A program made the position numbers and the translations under genes. Below the pieces are notes generated by a model. It was given only the letters and a program-made list of their open reading frames with translations, had not been told where the DNA came from and did no database searches. From Microbulbifer sp. ALW1 (GTDB taxonomy: Bacteria; Pseudomonadota; Gammaproteobacteria; Pseudomonadales; Cellvibrionaceae), in NCBI RefSeq assembly GCF_009903625.1, contig NZ_CP047569.1:2140501-2204500 (forward strand): a DNA stretch of 64,000 nucleotides, given 5' to 3'. Shown piece by piece: positions 26,954 to 35,519 of this stretch (position 1 is the first letter of the stretch; the number at the start of each line of letters is the position of its first letter).

Positions 26954-27049
26954 GATGGGTATCTGTTTTCAAAACCGCTGTGAATACATCCCTGTACGCT
27001 GCGTCAGCGACGTCCCTGTCGCTGACGCTTTTGAAAACAGATCCCCATC
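26954..27049. repeat. Nested palindromic intergenic element A
   Basis: A 21-bp outer inverted repeat (26954-26974 with 27029-27049, one mismatch) encloses a 26-nt spacer containing ACATCCCTGTACGCT. A perfect 11-bp hairpin follows (27001-27011 with 27018-27028, loop GTCCCT). It lies between convergent genes (antiporter and tdh). The outer arms include TCTGTTTTCAAAA and its complement. The same layout recurs at 29443-29557 with different arms. Confidence 0.85.
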
Positions 27050-27136
27050 ACCCACCCTTCGCATCGAAGTTCTGAGCTACGTAAAAACCCTGCTTCAGTG
27101 CTAACTAAACTCTTAGCCTGATTGACGGTGAGTAAT

Positions 27137-28162
27137 TTATTGCCAGTTAAGAATCACCTTTCCGGATTCCCCGGAGCCCATGGTGTCAAAACCAGTCTGG
27201 AACTCATCTACCGGGAACTGGTGCGTGATGATCGGAGACAGGTCGAGGCCGGACTGAATCAGGCTGGCCATCTTGTACCAAGTCTCAAACATTTCGCGAC
27301 CGTAGATTCCCTTAAGAATCAGGCCTTTGAAGATTACCTGGCTCCAGTCGATTGCCATCTCACCTGGGGGAATCCCCAGCATTGCAATCTTGCCGCCGTG
27401 GTTCATGGCCGACAGCATATCGCGGAAAGCGACGGCGACACCGGACATTTCCAGCCCCACGTCGAAGCCTTCCGTCATGCCAATATCCTTCATCACGTCA
27501 GAGAGTTTCTCTTTCGCGACATTGACGGTGCGGGTAGCCCCCATTTTCTTCGCCAGTTCCAGACGATACTCGTTGATATCGGTAATGACCACATGGCGCG
27601 CGCCTACGTGGCGCGCAACCGCGGCGGCCATGATACCAATGGGGCCGGCGCCAGTGATCAGGACATCTTCGCCCACCAGGTCAAACGACAGCGCCGTGTG
27701 CACGGCGTTGCCGAACGGGTCGAAAATGGAAGCCAGTTCGTCGGAAATATTGTCCGGGATTTTGAAGGCATTGAGTGCGGGGATTACCAGGTATTCCGCA
27801 AACGCGCCCTGGCGATCCACGCCCACACCGTAGGTGTTGCGGCACAGGTGGCGGCGACCGGCGCGGCAGTTGCGGCAATGGCCACAGGTGATATGGCCTT
27901 CGCCACTAACTCTATCGCCCACTTTAAAGCCGGCCACTTCCTGGCCCATACCGACCACTTCACCCACATACTCGTGGCCCACCACCATGGGTACCGGGAT
28001 GGTCTTTTGCGACCACTCGTCCCAGTGGTAAATGTGCATGTCGGTGCCGCAGATGGCGGTCTTGCGGATCTTGATCAACAGGTCGTTGTGACCTGGCTCG
28101 GGTACCTCGACATCGGTCATCCAGATGCCGGGTTCAGACTTGAGTTTGGATAATGCTTTCAT
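27137..28162 (-). CDS. tdh: L-threonine 3-dehydrogenase
   Basis: 341 aa, the length of E. coli Tdh. It oxidises L-threonine to 2-amino-3-oxobutyrate with NAD+. The catalytic-zinc motif [13 protein letters not shown] and GHEYVGEV are present, as are the structural-zinc cysteines [15 protein letters not shown] and the NAD loop [12 protein letters not shown]. The kbl stop lies 9 bp upstream, forming the classic kbl-tdh threonine-to-glycine operon. The palindromic element A lies downstream. Confidence 0.97.
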   Translation of the reverse strand: MKALSKLKSEPGIWMTDVEVPEPGHNDLLIKIRKTAICGTDMHIYHWDEWSQKTIPVPMVVGHEYVGEVVGMGQEVAGFKVGDRVSGEGHITCGHCRNCRAGRRHLCRNTYGVGVDRQGAFAEYLVIPALNAFKIPDNISDELASIFDPFGNAVHTALSFDLVGEDVLITGAGPIGIMAAAVARHVGARHVVITDINEYRLELAKKMGATRTVNVAKEKLSDVMKDIGMTEGFDVGLEMSGVAVAFRDMLSAMNHGGKIAMLGIPPGEMAIDWSQVIFKGLILKGIYGREMFETWYKMASLIQSGLDLSPIITHQFPVDEFQTGFDTMGSGESGKVILNWQ

Positions 28163-28171
28163 AACTACCGC

Positions 28172-29371
28172 TTAAATAATCTCGAGTTCTTTGCCGACTT
28201 CAATAAAGGCATCAATGCAGCGGTCCAGCTGCTCGCGGGTGTGCGCTGCAGACATCTGGGTGCGGATGCGGGCCTGGCCCTTGGGGACCACCGGGTAGAA
28301 GAAACCCACCACGTAAATGCCTTTCTCCAGCATTTTGTCGGCCATCTTCTGTGCCAGTGCGGCATCACCGATCATGACCGGGATAATGGCGTGGTCGGCA
28401 CCTGCGAGAGTAAAGCCCGCTTCGGTCATACGCTTGCGGAAATACTGGGAGTTTTCCTGCAGTTGTTCGCGCAGCTCGCCGCCTTCCACCAGCATGTCCA
28501 GCACTTTCAGGGAGGCGGTGACGATGGCAGGGGCTACCGAGTTAGAGAAAAGGTAGGGGCGCGAGCGCTGGCGCAGCAGGTCGATGATTTCCTTGCGGCC
28601 GGAGGTGAAACCGCCGGAGGCGCCGCCGAGGGCTTTGCCGAGGGTGCCGGTGATGATGTCCACGCGCTCAACCACGTCGCAGTATTCGTGGGTACCGCGG
28701 CCGTGGGCGCCCAGGAAGCCTACCGCGTGGGAGTCGTCCACCATTACCAGGGCATTGTATTTGTCTGCCAGGTCGCAGAGGCCTTTGAGGTTGGCGATCA
28801 CGCCGTCCATGGAGAAGACGCCGTCGGTGGCGATCAGTTTGGTTTTGGCGCCGGCGGCGTCCGCGGCTTTCAATTGTTCTTCCAGGTCTGCGAGGTCGTT
28901 GTTGGCGTAGCGGAAGCGCTTGGCTTTACACAGTCGCACGCCGTCGATGATGGAGGCGTGGTTGAGGGCGTCGGAGATGATGGCATCGTCCGGACCCAGC
29001 AGTGTTTCGAACAAGCCGCCGTTGGCGTCGAAGCAGGAGGTGTAAAGGATGGTGTCTTCGGTCTGCAAGAATTCGGACAGGCGGGATTCCAGTGCCTTGT
29101 GGATGTCCTGGGTTCCGCAGATAAAGCGCACGGAGGCCATGCCGAAGCCGTACTGGTCGAGGCCTTCTTTGGCGGCTTCGATCAGGTCGGGGTGGTTGGC
29201 GAGCCCGAGGTAGTTGTTGGCGCAGAAGTTGAGTACCTGGGTGTCATTGTTGACCTGGATCTCGGCGCTCTGCTGGGAGGTGATAATGCGCTCGCGCTTA
29301 TAGAGGCCATCCGCCTCAATCTGTTTGAGTTCGTCGCGCAGGTGCTGGAAAAATTGCTCGGGCTTGGACAT
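28172..29371 (-). CDS. kbl: Glycine C-acetyltransferase (2-amino-3-ketobutyrate CoA ligase)
   Basis: 399 aa, matching Kbl (398 in E. coli). A PLP-dependent enzyme of the alpha-oxoamine synthase group that splits 2-amino-3-oxobutyrate with CoA to glycine and acetyl-CoA. The PLP lysine lies in [14 protein letters not shown]; other blocks are [10 protein letters not shown] and [16 protein letters not shown]. The ATG at 29371 is chosen since homologues start there; the open frame extends to 29476 through unrelated sequence, into palindromic element B. It precedes tdh. Confidence 0.96.
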   Translation of the reverse strand: MSKPEQFFQHLRDELKQIEADGLYKRERIITSQQSAEIQVNNDTQVLNFCANNYLGLANHPDLIEAAKEGLDQYGFGMASVRFICGTQDIHKALESRLSEFLQTEDTILYTSCFDANGGLFETLLGPDDAIISDALNHASIIDGVRLCKAKRFRYANNDLADLEEQLKAADAAGAKTKLIATDGVFSMDGVIANLKGLCDLADKYNALVMVDDSHAVGFLGAHGRGTHEYCDVVERVDIITGTLGKALGGASGGFTSGRKEIIDLLRQRSRPYLFSNSVAPAIVTASLKVLDMLVEGGELREQLQENSQYFRKRMTEAGFTLAGADHAIIPVMIGDAALAQKMADKMLEKGIYVVGFFYPVVPKGQARIRTQMSAAHTREQLDRCIDAFIEVGKELEII

Positions 29372-29442
29372 GGCGTTTTTATTGGCTCCTGTCAGTGCTT
29401 TTGGCAGTAGAGAAATAGAGCGGGCATGAACAACTTCGGTGG

Positions 29443-29557
29443 CGGTGCCGCTACCGGGTGTGCCCTTGTGAGACACGCCGTAGACCCATCCATGGGGGCT
29501 CGGCTGCGGCCGTCCTGGCCGCAGACGGTCTCACAAGGGCACACCCGGTATCGACAC
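29443..29557. repeat. Nested palindromic intergenic element B
   Basis: A 31-bp outer inverted repeat (29443-29473 with 29527-29557, two mismatches, including ACCGGGTGTGCCCTTGTGAG) encloses a spacer with CATCCATGGGGGCT and an inner GC-rich hairpin (CTGCGGCC-GTCCT-GGCCGCAG). It lies upstream of kbl. Spacer and hairpin order match element A at 26954-27049, while the arms differ. Confidence 0.85.
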
Positions 29558-29666
29558 CTGCGCATAAAGCTCAAACGTTGATTCACCAACGTTGAAAATT
29601 CAGCCGTAAGTGTAGGTTGGGCGCTCTTCTATAACGAGATTGCCCCACCGACACGTTTCATTCGGT

Positions 29667-29882
29667 TTATCCCACCAGTTCACAAGCCTTGTGGGCGGTG
29701 ACCGGTGCGTCGCTGGCGCGGCAGTGGGTAGCGAAGGCCAGCGCGTCTTCCGTTGAGTCGAACAGTAGTTGCCACAGCAGAAGCTTATCGCTGCGTTTGA
29801 CTGCCCTTACGGCCGTGCGGCTGCGCTGGGGGGCAATCTGGATTTCGATAACGTCGGTGCTGGATAGCGTAAAGTCGGACAT
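29667..29882 (-). CDS. Orphan 71-aa protein with hairpin-masked ribosome-binding site
   Basis: I do not recognise this family. Starting at the ATG at 29882 (MSDFTLSSTDVIEIQ) the protein is 71 aa, hydrophilic and mixed alpha/beta, with a basic middle (RSRTAVRAVKRSDK) and no signal peptide. The open frame extends back to 30128 through sequence with poor coding character. GGAGGG lies 3 nt before this ATG but is paired in a 7-bp hairpin (29886-29906). It sits between kbl and the aldehyde dehydrogenase. It resembles short cytosolic domains of unknown function; real but uncharacterised. Confidence 0.6.
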   Translation of the reverse strand: MSDFTLSSTDVIEIQIAPQRSRTAVRAVKRSDKLLLWQLLFDSTEDALAFATHCRASDAPVTAHKACELVG

Positions 29883-29885
29883 GTT

Positions 29886-29906
29886 CCCTCCAAAAATTCT
29901 GGAGGG
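29886..29906 (-). promoter_or_regulatory. Hairpin that sequesters the ribosome-binding site of the 71-aa gene
   Basis: On the minus strand CCCTCCA pairs with TGGAGGG across a 7-nt A/T-rich loop, and GGAGGG is the presumed ribosome-binding site three bases before the ATG. Such a layout could control translation by folding; function is inferred. Confidence 0.5.
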
Positions 29907-30008
29907 CTGACGGCGGAAGAGGCGATTCGTCAGTAAAAATCGCATCCCGGTAGGATTGCAACGCTGTAACCATAGTTGGTCCAGCGAGAGCCCCATCCTC
30001 TCCACAGG

Positions 30009-30024
30009 CTGTAACTGGTTACAG
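30009..30024. promoter_or_regulatory. Palindrome CTGTAAC-TG-GTTACAG
   Basis: Perfect 7-bp arms with a 2-nt centre, about 130 bp upstream of the orphan gene and 140 bp past the aldehyde dehydrogenase stop. CTGTAAC occurs again at about 29964. It could be an operator; no regulator is encoded nearby. Confidence 0.35.
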
Positions 30025-30161
30025 TCTGTGACGAGAAACCACCTTGCCCCGGTAGGCAGGTTGGCGTTGGCGTCAGCCACTCTCTTGATGTCGGGGGCAA
30101 AGATAGCGGCGGCGGAACAGGCAGTCAACCGCGCCGCCTGTTGCGGCGGCGCGTCAGGATT

Positions 30162-31595
30162 TTATCCGGGAAGTTGTACGGATTTCAGTTCAATAAACTC
30201 GTCCAGACCGGCTTCGCCGAACTCGCGGCCATTGCCGGAACGCTTGTATCCGCCGAACGGGACATCGTAGTTGAACTCGCCGCCGTTGACGAAGCAGAGG
30301 CCGGCTTCGATGCGGCGTACCACGGGCATGGCGGCCTCGGCATCTTTGGCCCAGACACCGCTGGAGAGTCCGTATTCGGTGTCGTTGGCAATGCGGATGG
30401 CTTCGTCCAAATTCTGGTAGGGAATCAGGCAGGTGACCGGGCCGAAGATTTCTTCGCGGGCGATGGTCATGTCGTTGGTGACGTCGGCAAAGACGGTGGG
30501 TTTGACGTAGAAGCCTTTGGCAAAACCTTCCGGAATTTCACTGCCACCGGTGACCATGCGCGCACCTTCGTTGAGGCCTTTTTCGATATAGCTGCGCACG
30601 ATTTCCCGCTGGCGTGCCGAGGAGAGGGGGCCCATAAAGGCGTCTTTGTCGGTGCCCATGGCAATTTCCTCGGCCACACGTTTGGCTATGTTCACCGCTT
30701 CTTCGTAGCGCTCTGCGGGTACCAGCATACGGGTCAGGGCGGTGCAGGTCTGGCCGCTATTGATAAAGACATCTTCGCAGCCCCAGCGCACGGCAGCTTC
30801 CAGATCGGCGTCGGGGGTGATGATGAAGGGCGATTTCCCGCCCAGTTCCTGGGTGACCCGTTTGACGGTCGGGGCGGCATTTTTCGCGACTTCGATACCG
30901 GCGCGGGTAGAGCCGGTGAAGGAGACCATGTCGATGTCGTTGTGGCTGGAAAGTGCGGCGCCGACAATGGGACCTGCACCGGGCACCAGATTGAAGACAC
31001 CCGCAGGCAGGCCGGCGGCGTCGATGATTTCCGCCATCACGTAATCCTGCAGCGGCGTCATTTCCGAGGGCTTCTGGATCATGGTGCAGCCCGCCGCCAG
31101 TGCCGGTGCCACCTTGCCCACGAATTGGTGCAGAGGATAGTTCCAGGGTGTGATGAAACCGCAAACGCCCACAGGTTCCCGCAGCACGACTGAGTGCGCG
31201 GCTTTTTCCGTTTTTTCCATCAACTCCGCGCGGTCGGCGTAATAGCGCATGGCGTAAATGGGGCCGTCGATATGCAGCCATTCGGTGATGTGTGGCGGGC
31301 AGCCCAATGCCTGGGATACGGCGTCGATCAGGTCCTGTTTGCGCGCTTCCATACCGTCGGCGATGGCGTGCATCAGGGCCTGGCGTTTGGCCGCGCGGCT
31401 GTGGCGCCACTCCTTGAAGGCGGCCTTGGCGGCGGCAACCGCGTCGTCGACATCTTCCAGTGTGCCCTGGATGACTTCACACAGGACTTCTTCGGTGGCG
31501 GGATTAACGACGGCGTGCAGGTTGCCGCCCTTGGAGTCGCGCCATTCGCCGTTGATATAGAGCTTATCCGTTGGCAGTTTGTTCAGGTCTGTCAT
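30162..31595 (-). CDS. NAD-dependent aldehyde dehydrogenase (possible guanidinobutyraldehyde dehydrogenase)
   Basis: 477 aa, full-length ALDH. FITPWNYPLHQFVGKVAPAL, ELGGKSPFII and the nucleophile block NSGQTCTALTRM (catalytic Cys) are intact, as is EEIFGPVTCLIPY. The gene follows a 2-ketoarginine decarboxylase on the same strand with a 62-bp gap. That order suggests it oxidises 4-guanidinobutyraldehyde in the arginine transaminase pathway (KauB role). Specificity is not visible in the sequence. Confidence 0.93.
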   Translation of the reverse strand: MTDLNKLPTDKLYINGEWRDSKGGNLHAVVNPATEEVLCEVIQGTLEDVDDAVAAAKAAFKEWRHSRAAKRQALMHAIADGMEARKQDLIDAVSQALGCPPHITEWLHIDGPIYAMRYYADRAELMEKTEKAAHSVVLREPVGVCGFITPWNYPLHQFVGKVAPALAAGCTMIQKPSEMTPLQDYVMAEIIDAAGLPAGVFNLVPGAGPIVGAALSSHNDIDMVSFTGSTRAGIEVAKNAAPTVKRVTQELGGKSPFIITPDADLEAAVRWGCEDVFINSGQTCTALTRMLVPAERYEEAVNIAKRVAEEIAMGTDKDAFMGPLSSARQREIVRSYIEKGLNEGARMVTGGSEIPEGFAKGFYVKPTVFADVTNDMTIAREEIFGPVTCLIPYQNLDEAIRIANDTEYGLSSGVWAKDAEAAMPVVRRIEAGLCFVNGGEFNYDVPFGGYKRSGNGREFGEAGLDEFIELKSVQLPG

Positions 31596-31657
31596 GGTTC
31601 TTCCACTGAGTGTATTTTGAAAAACGTTATCGCCAGGTTATCCACTGCAACCCTGGT

Positions 31658-33307
31658 TTAATTCGGAGCGGTGATTTCGATCAATGTCGGCGTTTTCCGA
31701 GCAAATGCGGAGGCCACCGCTTCGCTCAACTGTTCCGGCGTATCGATTCTGCAGCCCTCGGCGCCCATGGCGCGGGCGAGGGCGACGAAGTCCGGCGCGC
31801 GCAGGTTGACGCCCTCCTGCTCTACTGCTGCTTCGTCCATAAAATCGCGGATTTCGCCGTAGCCACTGTTGTTCCACACCAGGATCGGCAGCGTCAGTTG
31901 CTGTTCCACCGCGGCCGCCAGTTCACCCAGGGTAAACATGATGCCGCCGTCGCCAATCAAACCGATTACCGGGCGCGGGCTGGCCAGTGCTGCGCCGATG
32001 GCTGCGGGCAGGGCAAAGCCCAGGGTGCCGTAGCCGGTGGTGCAGGTGAGGTGACTGCGGGGCTGGAACAGGGGCAGGGCGTGGTTGGTGTTGTAGGCCA
32101 GCTGGGTAGAGTCGGTCACCAGGATGCCGTCTTCCGGCAGCGCATCGCGCAGCGCCTGCACCCAGGGGTAGCGGCCCTCGGATCCTGGCCACCATTCGCT
32201 GCGGCAACCGCGGATCAGCTCTTGCACCTTCGCGGCGACACTTTGCTGCTGTTTTTCACTGGCTTCAGGCAGCACGCGGAGAAGTTGTTCGATGGTGGTC
32301 TTGGCGTCGGCACAAATGGCCAGGTCCGGCGTGGCGTTGCAGGTCAGTTGTGCCGGGTCTATATCGACGCGAATTAATTTGCCGTTGAAACGATAGTCTT
32401 CGCGCACCAGGTTGCGATCGGTTTCCGCAAGCTCCGTGGCAATGGCCAGCACCACGTCCGCATTTTCAATATGCTCGCGCACGCCGTTGAAGCTCAGGTT
32501 GGCGCCGCCGCACAGCGGGTGGCGCTCGTCGACAATGCCTTTCGCCGCCAGTGACTGGAATACCGGTGCCGCCAGTTTTTCCGCCAGTGCCGTAGTGGCT
32601 TCAGCGCAGTGCTGGGCGCCGCCGCCGAGCAGGATGACCGGGCTCTTGGCACCTGCCAGCCACTTGGCGGCAGTCTCGACGGCATCGGGACCCGCGGCGG
32701 GCAGCGTGGGTGCGGGGGCGGCGCGGTAGTTGCCCAGCTGGCCGGGCATCGGTGCGGGAAACAGGTCGATGGGAATTTCGATATGTACCGGGCCCGGGCG
32801 GCTGGCACGCATCACCTGGAAGGCGCGCGCCAGGGCTTCTGGCAGTTGCTCAGCGGTGGAAAGCGTATGTTGCCAGACGCAGAAGCCGCGACTGACATCC
32901 TGCTGATTCGGCAGCTCGTGCAGGCGCCCGCGACCCATGCCCAGGTCCTGGCGGCGGTTGACTGCGCTTATCACCAGCATTGGAATGGAGTCGGAATAGG
33001 CCTGGGCCATGGCGGTGGCGGCGTTGGTGACGCCGGGGCCTGTAATCAGGAAGCAGACGCCGGGCTTGCCACTGGCACGGGCGTAGCCATCCGCCATAAA
33101 AGCCGCACCCTGTTCGTGGCGCGGGGTGATGTGGGTCAAGTCGCTGCCGGGGAGACCGCGATAGAGTTCGATGGTGTGAACCCCGGGAATACCAAATACG
33201 GTATCTACACCGTACTGGCGCAGCAGGTGCATCAGCACCTGGGCACAGCTGGGAGATGTGTTCGGTTGCTCGGTCGCAGGATGGTCAGTTGATTGCATTG
33301 GCGGCAT
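31658..33307 (-). CDS. aruI: 5-guanidino-2-oxopentanoate (2-ketoarginine) decarboxylase-like ThDP enzyme
   Basis: 549 aa, acetolactate-synthase-like ThDP enzyme. GIPGVHTIELYRGL and PRHEQGAAFMADGYAR (with the ThDP Glu) at the N-terminus, SAVNRRQDLGMGRGRLHELP, and the ThDP motif GDGGIMFTLGE through WNNSGYGEIRDFM fit AruI, which decarboxylates 2-ketoarginine to 4-guanidinobutyraldehyde. The adjacent aldehyde dehydrogenase supports the role. The arginine transaminase (AruH) and guanidinobutyrase are not in the window. A second in-frame ATG three codons in is possible. Confidence 0.88.
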   Translation of the reverse strand: MPPMQSTDHPATEQPNTSPSCAQVLMHLLRQYGVDTVFGIPGVHTIELYRGLPGSDLTHITPRHEQGAAFMADGYARASGKPGVCFLITGPGVTNAATAMAQAYSDSIPMLVISAVNRRQDLGMGRGRLHELPNQQDVSRGFCVWQHTLSTAEQLPEALARAFQVMRASRPGPVHIEIPIDLFPAPMPGQLGNYRAAPAPTLPAAGPDAVETAAKWLAGAKSPVILLGGGAQHCAEATTALAEKLAAPVFQSLAAKGIVDERHPLCGGANLSFNGVREHIENADVVLAIATELAETDRNLVREDYRFNGKLIRVDIDPAQLTCNATPDLAICADAKTTIEQLLRVLPEASEKQQQSVAAKVQELIRGCRSEWWPGSEGRYPWVQALRDALPEDGILVTDSTQLAYNTNHALPLFQPRSHLTCTTGYGTLGFALPAAIGAALASPRPVIGLIGDGGIMFTLGELAAAVEQQLTLPILVWNNSGYGEIRDFMDEAAVEQEGVNLRAPDFVALARAMGAEGCRIDTPEQLSEAVASAFARKTPTLIEITAPN

Positions 33308-33556
33308 ACCCTGAATTTTTTATTTCAAACGGTTACAAGCCCGTCATTGCGCTGGAGCCTACCGGGCATAAAAAAGTCCTGCAAGCACCCGCAGAGTCTG
33401 CGTCTTATGCACAGAATTCGCGGGATAATTGAGTGTAGTCACCGGGCATGGCGGGGAAAATTGCGCGAATTTGGATTTGGCACGCAACTGCGTAAACTTG
33501 CTGCCAGGTAATTTTGAATTCCCAGTACGAGAATCAGCAGTAAGGATATGACAGCG

Positions 33557-34195
33557 ATGGAAATTGATCAGTGGCGACGCGAGTATCTTCAGGGCGGTTT
33601 GGAGCGCGGTGACCTGGCGGGTGACCCGATGAGCCAGTTCAACGCCTGGCTGGAAGAGGCCGTGCGGGCCGATATTTCCGATCCCAGCGCGGTGTGCCTC
33701 AGTACCGCGGATGCCTCCGGTCAGCCGTCCCAGCGTATTGTGTTATTGAAAGGCTTTGATGCCCGCGGCTTTGTGTTTTACACCAACCTCAAAAGCCAGA
33801 AGGCCTGGGATATTACCGCCAACCCCAAGGTATCCCTGCTGTTTCCCTGGCATTTCCTGGAGCGGCAGGTCATCGTCCGCGGTGTCGCCGAGCAGTTAAC
33901 GGACGAAGAGGCGGATGCCTATTTCCGTACCCGCCCGAGAGATAGTCAGATAGCGGCCTGGGCTTCCCATCAGAGTGATGCGATTGTCTCTCGTCAGGTA
34001 TTGGAAGAGCAGTTCGAGGCATGCCGCCAGCGCTTTGATGGCGATGAGGTACCGCGGCCGGAATTCTGGGGGGGCTACCGTGTTGCGCCCCATGCGGTAG
34101 AGTTCTGGCAGGGCAGGGCGTCGCGGTTGCACGATCGTTTCGTGTTCCGCGCCATGGATGACGGCGAGTGGCAGGTGGAGCGATTGAGCCCCTGA
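33557..34195 (+). CDS. pdxH: Pyridoxamine 5'-phosphate oxidase
   Basis: About 212 aa. FMN enzyme that makes pyridoxal 5'-phosphate, the last step of B6 synthesis and salvage. Homology to E. coli PdxH is clear: WRREYLQGGLERGDLAGDPM, SQRIVLLKGFDARGFVFYTN, LLFPWHFLERQVIVRG, RPRDSQIAAW, FWGGYRVAP and the C-terminal FWQGRASRLHDRFVF with substrate-binding residues. AAGGA lies about 10 nt before the ATG at 33557 but only 1 nt before the one at 33548, so 33557 is preferred. pdxJ occurs elsewhere in the window, not in an operon with this gene. Confidence 0.96.
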   Translation: MEIDQWRREYLQGGLERGDLAGDPMSQFNAWLEEAVRADISDPSAVCLSTADASGQPSQRIVLLKGFDARGFVFYTNLKSQKAWDITANPKVSLLFPWHFLERQVIVRGVAEQLTDEEADAYFRTRPRDSQIAAWASHQSDAIVSRQVLEEQFEACRQRFDGDEVPRPEFWGGYRVAPHAVEFWQGRASRLHDRFVFRAMDDGEWQVERLSP

Positions 34196-34234
34196 TGTCA
34201 TCCTTGATTTAGCACTTGATTGAGTCCTGATCGC

Positions 34235-34283
34235 GTATTGATAGCGAGTATTGATAGCAGTATTGATAGCAGTATTGATAGAT
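34235..34283. repeat. Four tandem copies of a 12-13 bp AT-rich unit
   Basis: GTATTGATAGC recurs four times (34235, 34248, 34260, 34272) in the gap between convergent pdxH and the acyl-CoA dehydrogenase. The units are near-identical, indicating slippage. Confidence 0.85.
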
Positions 34284-34301
34284 AATGCGATGGAGTCGCG
34301 A

Positions 34302-34327
34302 GCGGCATAGCCTCCCTGCTATGCCGT
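34302..34327. terminator. Hairpin between convergent genes
   Basis: CGGCATAG (34303-34310) pairs with CTATGCCG (34319-34326), extendable by a G-T pair, with an 8-nt loop and a T-rich run after it on the plus strand. It probably ends the pdxH transcript and possibly the dehydrogenase transcript. Confidence 0.65.
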
Positions 34328-34379
34328 TTGTCGTTTTCGCTTTTACCTATACCTTCCCGATTCAGCTTCCCGACTCCAG

Positions 34380-35504
34380 TCAGGCGCTGATAAAGCGCTG
34401 GGTATGGTAATCGGTGCTGCCAAACAGATACTGGATGCTGGTCAGGCGCTTGAACAGGTGTGCCACATCCAGTTCATCGGTCACCCCGATACCGCCGTGC
34501 AACTGCACCGCTTCCTGTCCCACCTTGCGTGCGGCCTTGCCAATCCGGCTTTTTGCGGCAGATACCGCTTTCGGCGCCAAGCCGTCGTTGGCATCCAACT
34601 GCATCGCGGCCATCATCAGGATCGAGCGCGCCTGTTGGCATTCAATAAACATATCTGCCATACGGTGCTGCAGGGCCTGGAAGCTGGACAGGCTGGTACC
34701 AAACTGTTTGCGGGTGCGGGTGTACTCCACTGTTTTTTCCAGCGCACTTTCCATGGCGCCCACGGCTTCAGCGCAAATGGCGAGGGTGGCGCGGTCGATG
34801 ATTTTTTCGATCGCGGGCAGGGAATGGCCTGCGCGTCCAAGGAGATTGGCTGCGGGTACGCGTACTTGGTCAAAATAAATTTCTGCCGCGTTGTGGCCAT
34901 CGACCGTTTTATAGCTGTTGCGGGTAACACCCGGAGCTCTGGCGTCCACCAGCAGTAGGCTGACGTTCTCGGCATTGTCGGCATCGTCGGTGCGCACGGA
35001 TACCAGCAGGGTATCGGCGGCAGCGCCGTTTAATACCAGGGTTTTATGCCCCTGCAGGACGAAGTCGTCCCCATCCACTTTGGCGCTGGTGGCAATATTG
35101 GCAAGGTCAAAGCGATGTTGTGGCTCCGCGAATGCAAACGCCAGTTGCAGGGAGCCTTCCATCAGGGGCAGCAGCCAGTCGTTTTTCTGCGCTGGTGATC
35201 CCGCCTCGGCAATCAGGCCCCCGGCCAGAATCGCGCTGGCCAGCAGCGGTTCGACGACCATCCCTTTACCAAACTCTTCCATGACCACAATCAGGTCGAC
35301 CGCGGATCCGCCCAGGCCGCCGTCCTCCTCGGAAAAGGGCACCAGCAGCCAACCCAGTTCTGCGAACTGCTGCCAGTGATCGCGATTGAAGGGCGCGTTG
35401 CTGGTTACGGTTTTCTGGCGATGTTCAAAGGCGTAGTCCTGGCGAATAAACCGAATCACACTATCGCGCAGTAGTTGTTGTTCTTCGCTGAAAGAAAAGT
35501 CCAT
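34380..35504 (-). CDS. Acyl-CoA dehydrogenase (small partner of a pair)
   Basis: 374 aa. Family blocks: FSEEDGGLGGSAVDLIVVME near 55-75, FAFAEPQHRFDLANI, RKQFGTSLSSFQALQHRMAD and the C-terminal QLHGGIGVTDELDVAHLFKR. The start ATG has a strong GGAGGAAATCCCC. It lies 15 bp after a second acyl-CoA dehydrogenase on the same strand. Adjacent divergent pairs like this often form alpha2beta2 enzymes for branched or steroid-like acyl-CoAs. No ETF or thiolase genes are near, so the substrate is unknown. Confidence 0.92.
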   Translation of the reverse strand: MDFSFSEEQQLLRDSVIRFIRQDYAFEHRQKTVTSNAPFNRDHWQQFAELGWLLVPFSEEDGGLGGSAVDLIVVMEEFGKGMVVEPLLASAILAGGLIAEAGSPAQKNDWLLPLMEGSLQLAFAFAEPQHRFDLANIATSAKVDGDDFVLQGHKTLVLNGAAADTLLVSVRTDDADNAENVSLLLVDARAPGVTRNSYKTVDGHNAAEIYFDQVRVPAANLLGRAGHSLPAIEKIIDRATLAICAEAVGAMESALEKTVEYTRTRKQFGTSLSSFQALQHRMADMFIECQQARSILMMAAMQLDANDGLAPKAVSAAKSRIGKAARKVGQEAVQLHGGIGVTDELDVAHLFKRLTSIQYLFGSTDYHTQRFISA

Positions 35505-35519
35505 GGGGATTTCCTCCGG

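Noticed and set aside
28241..29410. Long plus-strand frame opposite kbl, and similar ones opposite tdh, the aldehyde dehydrogenase and the decarboxylase
   Set aside because: All are mirror frames of well-identified enzymes, with Gly/His/Val-rich, family-less translations.
29883..30128. N-terminal extension of the 71-aa orphan gene to 153 aa
   Set aside because: The extension crosses an inverted repeat and has no site at its start, whereas the internal ATG follows GGAGGG.
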